Assembly (NCBI RefSeq): GCF_008831285.2 | Contig: NC_045145.1 | Coordinates: forward strand, 3,512,723-3,576,722 | Direction: 5' to 3' | Length of the DNA stretch: 64,000 nucleotides | Origin: Nymphaea colorata | Lineage: Eukaryota; Streptophyta; Magnoliopsida; Nymphaeales; Nymphaeaceae | In this document: positions 58,727 to 64,000 of the stretch, in pieces | Layout: each line of letters opens with the position of its first letter | How positions within the stretch are numbered: position 1 is the first letter of the stretch | The notes under the pieces: model-generated | What the model was told of the DNA's origin: nothing | The model's input: only the letters and a program-made list of their open reading frames with translations | Databases searched by the model: none | Position numbers and translations under genes: made by a program

Positions 58727-61700
58727 CAAGTGGAACAGGTCCTGTTCCCTGCTTTCTGATACATATACATATAATCAAAGCGGTATTATACATGAATGAG
58801 TGAAATGCTTGAGGTATTCTAATACAGATTATAAAAGGTTAAGCTGAAGTGAGTTTCATTCAAGAATCAAAATGAGTTTTGCTTCTTTTCTGTGAATAAT
58901 CAGTTTGTAAATTTACTTGCATGCTGTAATTTTTACATGATACCTGCGAATTTTCCTGGAGATTTGCTAATGACATGCACATGCATGCACGTGCTTGCAT
59001 CTGCTACTTGTTTCCTGATTGGAGATACAAAGGCAAAATTATACATTTCTGTGTTTCTTTTGTATCTCATGATGATCCTGTTGTATGGCAATCCATTACT
59101 ATAATTCGCTCTTTGACATGGATAACCAACCTAACAATCTATTCTCAGATGATTCATCCATGCGAATCAATTTAAAAACTAAGAATACTTCAAAAAGAAT
59201 TGTTGATGAATATTTAGTCAAATTCAAATATTCAAAGTGGAACCCAAGAACCGAATGACTGAGCTCTTGCTTTTCTCGTAGTGTTTCTTTATAGTAGAAC
59301 TGCATTAAATCAGAAACATCTTGTTTTCCATCGAGAGCTGCACACTAGTTCTGCTGCCATCCAAGAAATTGCTGTGCAAAATAAGCAAGGGAAATTGATT
59401 TTTAGGTAAAACCAAAACCACAGTTGCCAATGTGTGAAACAGCCAAAATTGGTTTACTGACGAAAACCAGCAACCGGTCATTTTGAAATCTTTTGATTGT
59501 CTCAGAAGCATATAGAATTCTGATTGACAAACAAAATTGAAGGCCATAAAATGTCATGGGAACTGGTGTTGACCTGATTGCGTGCTTGGGTATGGGAGGG
59601 AGAATGATCATGGAAGAGTTGGATAAGAGAGTCAATTATAATAAATTAATGAAAGTGCAGTGGAAACTTTTTAAGAAATGAATGAAGAAATAGTCCAGAA
59701 CTAACTTCGAAGGGCTATATCAATTGAAAATCTCATGGAAATGGTGCTTCCATGATCGAAAGAGGATCTAAATCTGTGAACTGAAATTCTTGGCTCGTTC
59801 TGTTTCCTGCTTCCTGTGCTATTACTCCATGATTCTTCCTTTAAAGTTCTTTTACCAACCATGAACTAGCGATCATCGAGAATATCAGTTAAATACTTAC
59901 TCTGCTTAAAGACACATGTGGTTCTGATGTAGCACTTAACCGATGCCACCATGGGGAATGCTAGTGATGAGGTGCACTTCAAGAGCCAGATCACTTAATA
60001 GGCTAGATTGCTAAGAGGTAAAAGTCTGGGTGATCTCCAACCACCGTTGTGCCTTACTAGGACATCATTCATTAACACATTAAACCTCACCTCAAGTCTC
60101 ATAGTTTGTCAGTGGAGTTTACCCACATCCCATTTTTCCGCTTCTGTGGATATCAAACATTGTTAAGTTTGTAATCTTAGAAATTTCCGTGAGTTTAACT
60201 ACAATCAAGCTCTAATGCTGTACAATGGTTTGTCAGTTCTTAAATCTGAGGGAATAAAAGATTGTCCAAACAAGCTTTGAACAATAAACAGTCATTAGAT
60301 CTAATTAGTAATTACTCCATTTTAATCAATAGGCTTTGAGTTCCTTTCAGTTCCTTGAAGGCCTTACCGTTTCATGAAAAAACGAGCTTCAATTCGATGA
60401 GGACTAGCAATGCATTAGTGGATGCTTATTCAGTTGCATCTCATCCTATCATGATGCAATGCAAGAAATTTTTTAGAAGCAAGTACAGAGACATGCTTTT
60501 CTCAACTAAATTTTTGAATCAAGAAAGTCGACAAGTTAATCAAAAGAAACTGCCAACCTATTTGTCATGAATTGATGAGTCACAAATTGCAGTCCATGAA
60601 AATGAAAAAGGATCACTACTGGAAATTTGGCACTTCGTCCAAAGCAGAATTAAATTGCAAGGTTGGAAAATATCAGAGTAAAGGCCACTTTTTTCTAAGG
60701 TATAATCTTTTTTTACAGTTTATAATTTTTCTTTTTGAGCTATTTTTCACTTTATCTGAATTATCTTCCTTCTTTTCTATATTTATTATAAATTGGCATT
60801 TTCAAGATATTTCTAAAATATAAAGAAAGTATTATGTTAGGATTTACTTCAATAGTTTTTCTCATCAAGAATCCCATGGAATTGGTTAAGGGCAAAAGAT
60901 CACACTTAATGAACAGCAAACTCTTCCTCCAGGTTTTTTAAATTTTTTTCACAGAAAAAACATATTCTTGTGAACAGCTGAAAACTGATAAGGTCAGGGT
61001 CTAAATAGCATTCAAGAGAAGCAATATCGATGCTATCATGTTTCAGAAACTATGAGTGCAAATGCATTATATGTTTCTCCTTTTTATCAGCTTCCTTCTG
61101 ATTTGCTCCAATAGAGCAAAGGTCTACAAATGAAGAACATTGGTCACCCATATGAAGATGAAAGAATTCTCAAAAGATTAGGGACTACCAGACATTTACA
61201 GAACCGAACCAAATCTGGTTATATACACGGCACCATGGCTGATCAGGAATTTCAGGGAGAATTTAAGAACTTGTGCAATGAAAATGATGAAAGCTAAGCC
61301 AAATTTCACACTATTTCTATCCACTTTATTTTTGTAGCGCTTGAAGTCCAGTGGGCCTGTCTTAACTAGGGGTGTCTCCGGATTAGATGGTAGCTGGAGT
61401 TCATTCCCTATCCAATTCTGATTTTTCAGTTCCACTTAACCACACTGATCTGCTAAAAACAAATTTGAATTCAGTTGGTGTCTAGCTTCCAGTTTGGATT
61501 GAATAGATGCAGTGATATTTAGGTACCCGTATCCAGGCACATGCTTGTATTGCATATCTGGTTAGTCTGTGTTGTTCAGTTATGAATCTGATGTAGTGAT
61601 GTTATAAAGGATTGGCAAAATCTATAAAGGAATGGAGGTTAATCCCTATAGTAAGAAGTGGAAGTTCAAGATCAGCAAAATAAAAAGAACCATTCATTTA

Positions 61701-62757
61701 ATTTCTAGTCCGTGTACACAAGTTGACTTCATCTCGGTTCCGTGTAAGTCCCAGATTTCCACATTAATGACGGCCACCACCGGATAATCCGATCCCTTCT
61801 CATCTTCAACTTAATTATAAGCAAATTAAGACCAATGGCCAAACGTCGCTTTATGTTGAATTTCCGCCGTCGCCGTCACGCATGTGCCAGAACGGAATCA
61901 TTCCGCCTCACATGGAAAACGTAGATACATTGGACGGAGACAGTCCAGCGCGATCTCTCTTCAATTTTCGAGCACCTGCCAAGTTGGATAACAGGTCAAC
62001 TTGGCAAACAACATTGTCAACCGGCTGGCCGAACGATCTCATTTTCTCATAAAACAGAGTTGAAAAAGAAGAGGAATGATGGGGAAATGCTAAGCAAGCA
62101 AGTCAGAGAACCTAGGGTCTTAGCATGGTCTCCAATTTGTTGATCATCTCGTGGCCATTAATAAGTATTTCATATGGTTTATGCACAACCCAAAATTTCT
62201 TAACATTTTCCGGCACAGTTCTGTAAAATCAAGCAAAAACAAGTAACTGGAACAATAATGATGGACACTTACCTCCATCCATTTCCAAGATCCATTGCAT
62301 CTCCAAGGGCTGAACAATGACTTTCTTCTTTGTATCTTCTTCTCTTCTCACATTTTATCTCATCTTCTTTACACTCTTTTTGTATGCTCACGTGCCTTAT
62401 GATAAAGAAGAAGCGATCCCCAAGCTGGTTGACACAACAGGATTGAGTGGAGGTTGGTAGATAAGCTTGGGCATGGGCAGGCCGGACTTGATAAGGAGCC
62501 GGACTCTGACAGCCCAACACTTAAAACCTTAGTCTCATCCGGGCCCAATCCGATTAAATATATATAATAAAATACTATAATTATATACAAATCAATAAAA
62601 ATATATATTAAAAAATTACTATCATGCCCACCCGGGCTTAATCGAGGTACCCAGTGTCCTTTTTTTTAGGTCAGAGTCAAGACCGTCGAGCACTCGGCCT
62701 GAAACCCAGCCCTATACAAGGGGTCACCGACATTCAAATTGAACGGTGGCCTTGTAC
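58727..62757. other. 3' flank and intergenic DNA
   Basis: I see no supported gene in these 4 kb. A possible degenerate MITE lies at 62461-62645 (TAAGCTTGGGCATGGGC on the left, GCCCACCCGGGCTTA on the right, AT-rich centre), without a clear target duplication. Confidence 0.4.
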
Positions 62758-63124
62758 TAGACCTGGGCAACGGGCCGAGTGGGATCGGGCCGGCCCGATA
62801 AAACCCGGCCCGGGTTGGCCCGTCGGGCCTGAACCCGGCCCGATAGACCGGATCCCAGCCTCGACCCAGCCCGTTTGGTAATAAAAAAATATTTTTTAAT
62901 TATAAAATAAATTTTTAGTAATATAAAATATATTTTTACTAATAAAATACATATTATTAAATTTTTAAAAATTAAAAAAATTATTTTTTAATTTACAAAC
63001 GGGCCGGGCCGGGCCGACCCGGGCCGCACATCAGGCCCAGCCCACCGGGTCATTTTCTCGGCCCAAACCCGGACCCGACCGGGCCCAAGTACCGAGTACC
63101 TGACTGGCCCATTGCCCAGGTCTA
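62758..63124. mobile_element. hAT-type MITE, 367 bp, perfect 8-bp target duplication
   Basis: Terminal repeats TAGACCTGGGCAACGGGCC and GGCCCATTGCCCAGGTCTA are inverted copies with one mismatch. CCTTGTAC is repeated exactly on both sides (62750-62757 and 63125-63132). GC-rich arms with many GGGCCGGGC strings surround an AT-only core (about 62880-62995). TA...TA-ended termini and an 8-bp duplication fit a non-autonomous hAT element. Confidence 0.85.
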
Positions 63125-64000
63125 CCTTGTACCCCAAAAGAATTGAGATTGAGTGGAGATTTCAGCTTTTTTTATAGTAAAAAGGAAATGGGAGGGTTAA
63201 TAACTTTAACCACTCCTCTCCTCATGTGTGTCTGGATCCTGCCTATCATAGGTGGACCCAAGATCCAAAAACCCAACACAATTTATATTAATTCAAGGGT
63301 TGATTCTCCATGTACAAAATATATCTATCCATCTATATATATATATGAAGCCAAAGTTGTTCATGGCTAGTTGCAAGTGGAGAGCCATCAATCTATCTCA
63401 AACAAAAGAGCAGGTCGCTACAATTGAAAGAAATCCCCACGTATATTGCTTCCTAGTGTTCTGATTCGGCAGACGAAAATGACATGTATCGACTAACAAC
63501 TTTCATTCACAAATAAATCTTTGAAACATTTACAAAAAGCACCTCATTTTTAATGAAAAAAAATTCATTTGACCGCTTATTTTGTTTGAGATTTAGTCTA
63601 ATTCAAATTGTAAAATGCAGAGTGTCGAAAAAATGTGTGTTTCCGTGAAAAAACATTGGATGATAGCAACTAGACATCGCAAAATGCATTCACGTTTCAT
63701 AAGATGAGCATTGTGCATGCATGGTGTTGTCTACTTCAAGGTATTTACGACAAAGACCACATCAAAAGCAGACAGACCCGTCTCCTCTGGATCAGAACTT
63801 TCTGGGGGAGTGTCCATATGATATCGTTTATGATTCCCAGCTTCTTGCAGAATAGATAGAGAGAGAGAGATGGAGGAGTTGAAATCCTCCAGCCATGTCC
63901 AGGGGAATCCACAAGCATCGTATATATATCAGTGATATAAAATGCGTTTTTCCAAAAAAACGCAAAAAATGTAATAAATTAAATGGCCATTTAAAACGAA
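63125..64000. other. Terminal intergenic DNA
   Basis: No gene is supported. A (GA)n run followed by ATGGAGGAG at about 63870 gives only a 21-codon frame, so no start of a gene can be claimed. Confidence 0.35.

Noticed and set aside
1..64000. CRISPR arrays, bacterial operons and tRNA or rRNA genes
   Set aside because: Both the repeat structure and the gene structure are those of a plant nuclear genome. I saw no regularly spaced array and no tRNA-like cloverleaf that I could support by eye.

Overview
This is nuclear DNA from a flowering plant. The evidence is GT-AG introns in every recognisable gene, a chloroplast-type DUF4336 gene, a plant-specific calmodulin-binding-domain protein, AT-rich intergenic DNA, and many plant-type MITEs (hAT-like and PIF/Harbinger-like). 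I cannot name the species. There are no operons, CRISPR arrays or bacterial features, and I recognised no tRNA or rRNA gene.

Positions 1-42500 are an accessory, repeat-rich region built around a cluster of small two-exon genes. I count nine loci, called copies 1-9 from left to right except that 8 lies before 7. Each has a first exon encoding a signal peptide, a phase-1 intron, and a second exon encoding a basic, Gly/Arg/Ser-rich segment, usually ending in a hydrophobic tail that resembles a GPI-attachment signal. Copies 3, 4, 7 and 8 look intact, copy 5 is plausible, and copies 1, 2, 6 and 9 are broken. I do not recognise the family and regard it as the most likely undescribed system here.

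The cluster grew by segmental duplication. Block A (1 to about 9945) is repeated directly as block B (about 19037 to 28792). Each block carries a small gene at its left end, a decayed CDC20-like WD40 pseudogene on the minus strand, AT-rich DNA, and the first exon of another small gene at its right end. A second, inverted duplication relates 12780-15140 (copia fragment plus copy 3) to 33060-31400 (copia fragment plus copy 6). A third, direct duplication (33208-33980 and 38052-38805) flanks copy 8. Shared and private MITE insertions give relative dates for these events.

Other relics in the cluster are a FAR1-domain pseudogene (11615-12322), copia reverse-transcriptase fragments, a GC-rich private insert (7857-8790) and several recent short tandem duplications.

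Positions 44100-58800 hold two ordinary single-copy-like genes on the plus strand. One is a six-exon DUF4336 gene (44279-48448), probably plastid-targeted. The other is an intron-free coding region for a calmodulin-binding-domain protein (56738-58726) with probable upstream non-coding exons. About 6.8 kb of non-coding DNA separates them. From 58727 to the end I see only intergenic sequence and MITEs, the clearest being a 367-bp element at 62758-63124 with a perfect 8-bp target duplication.
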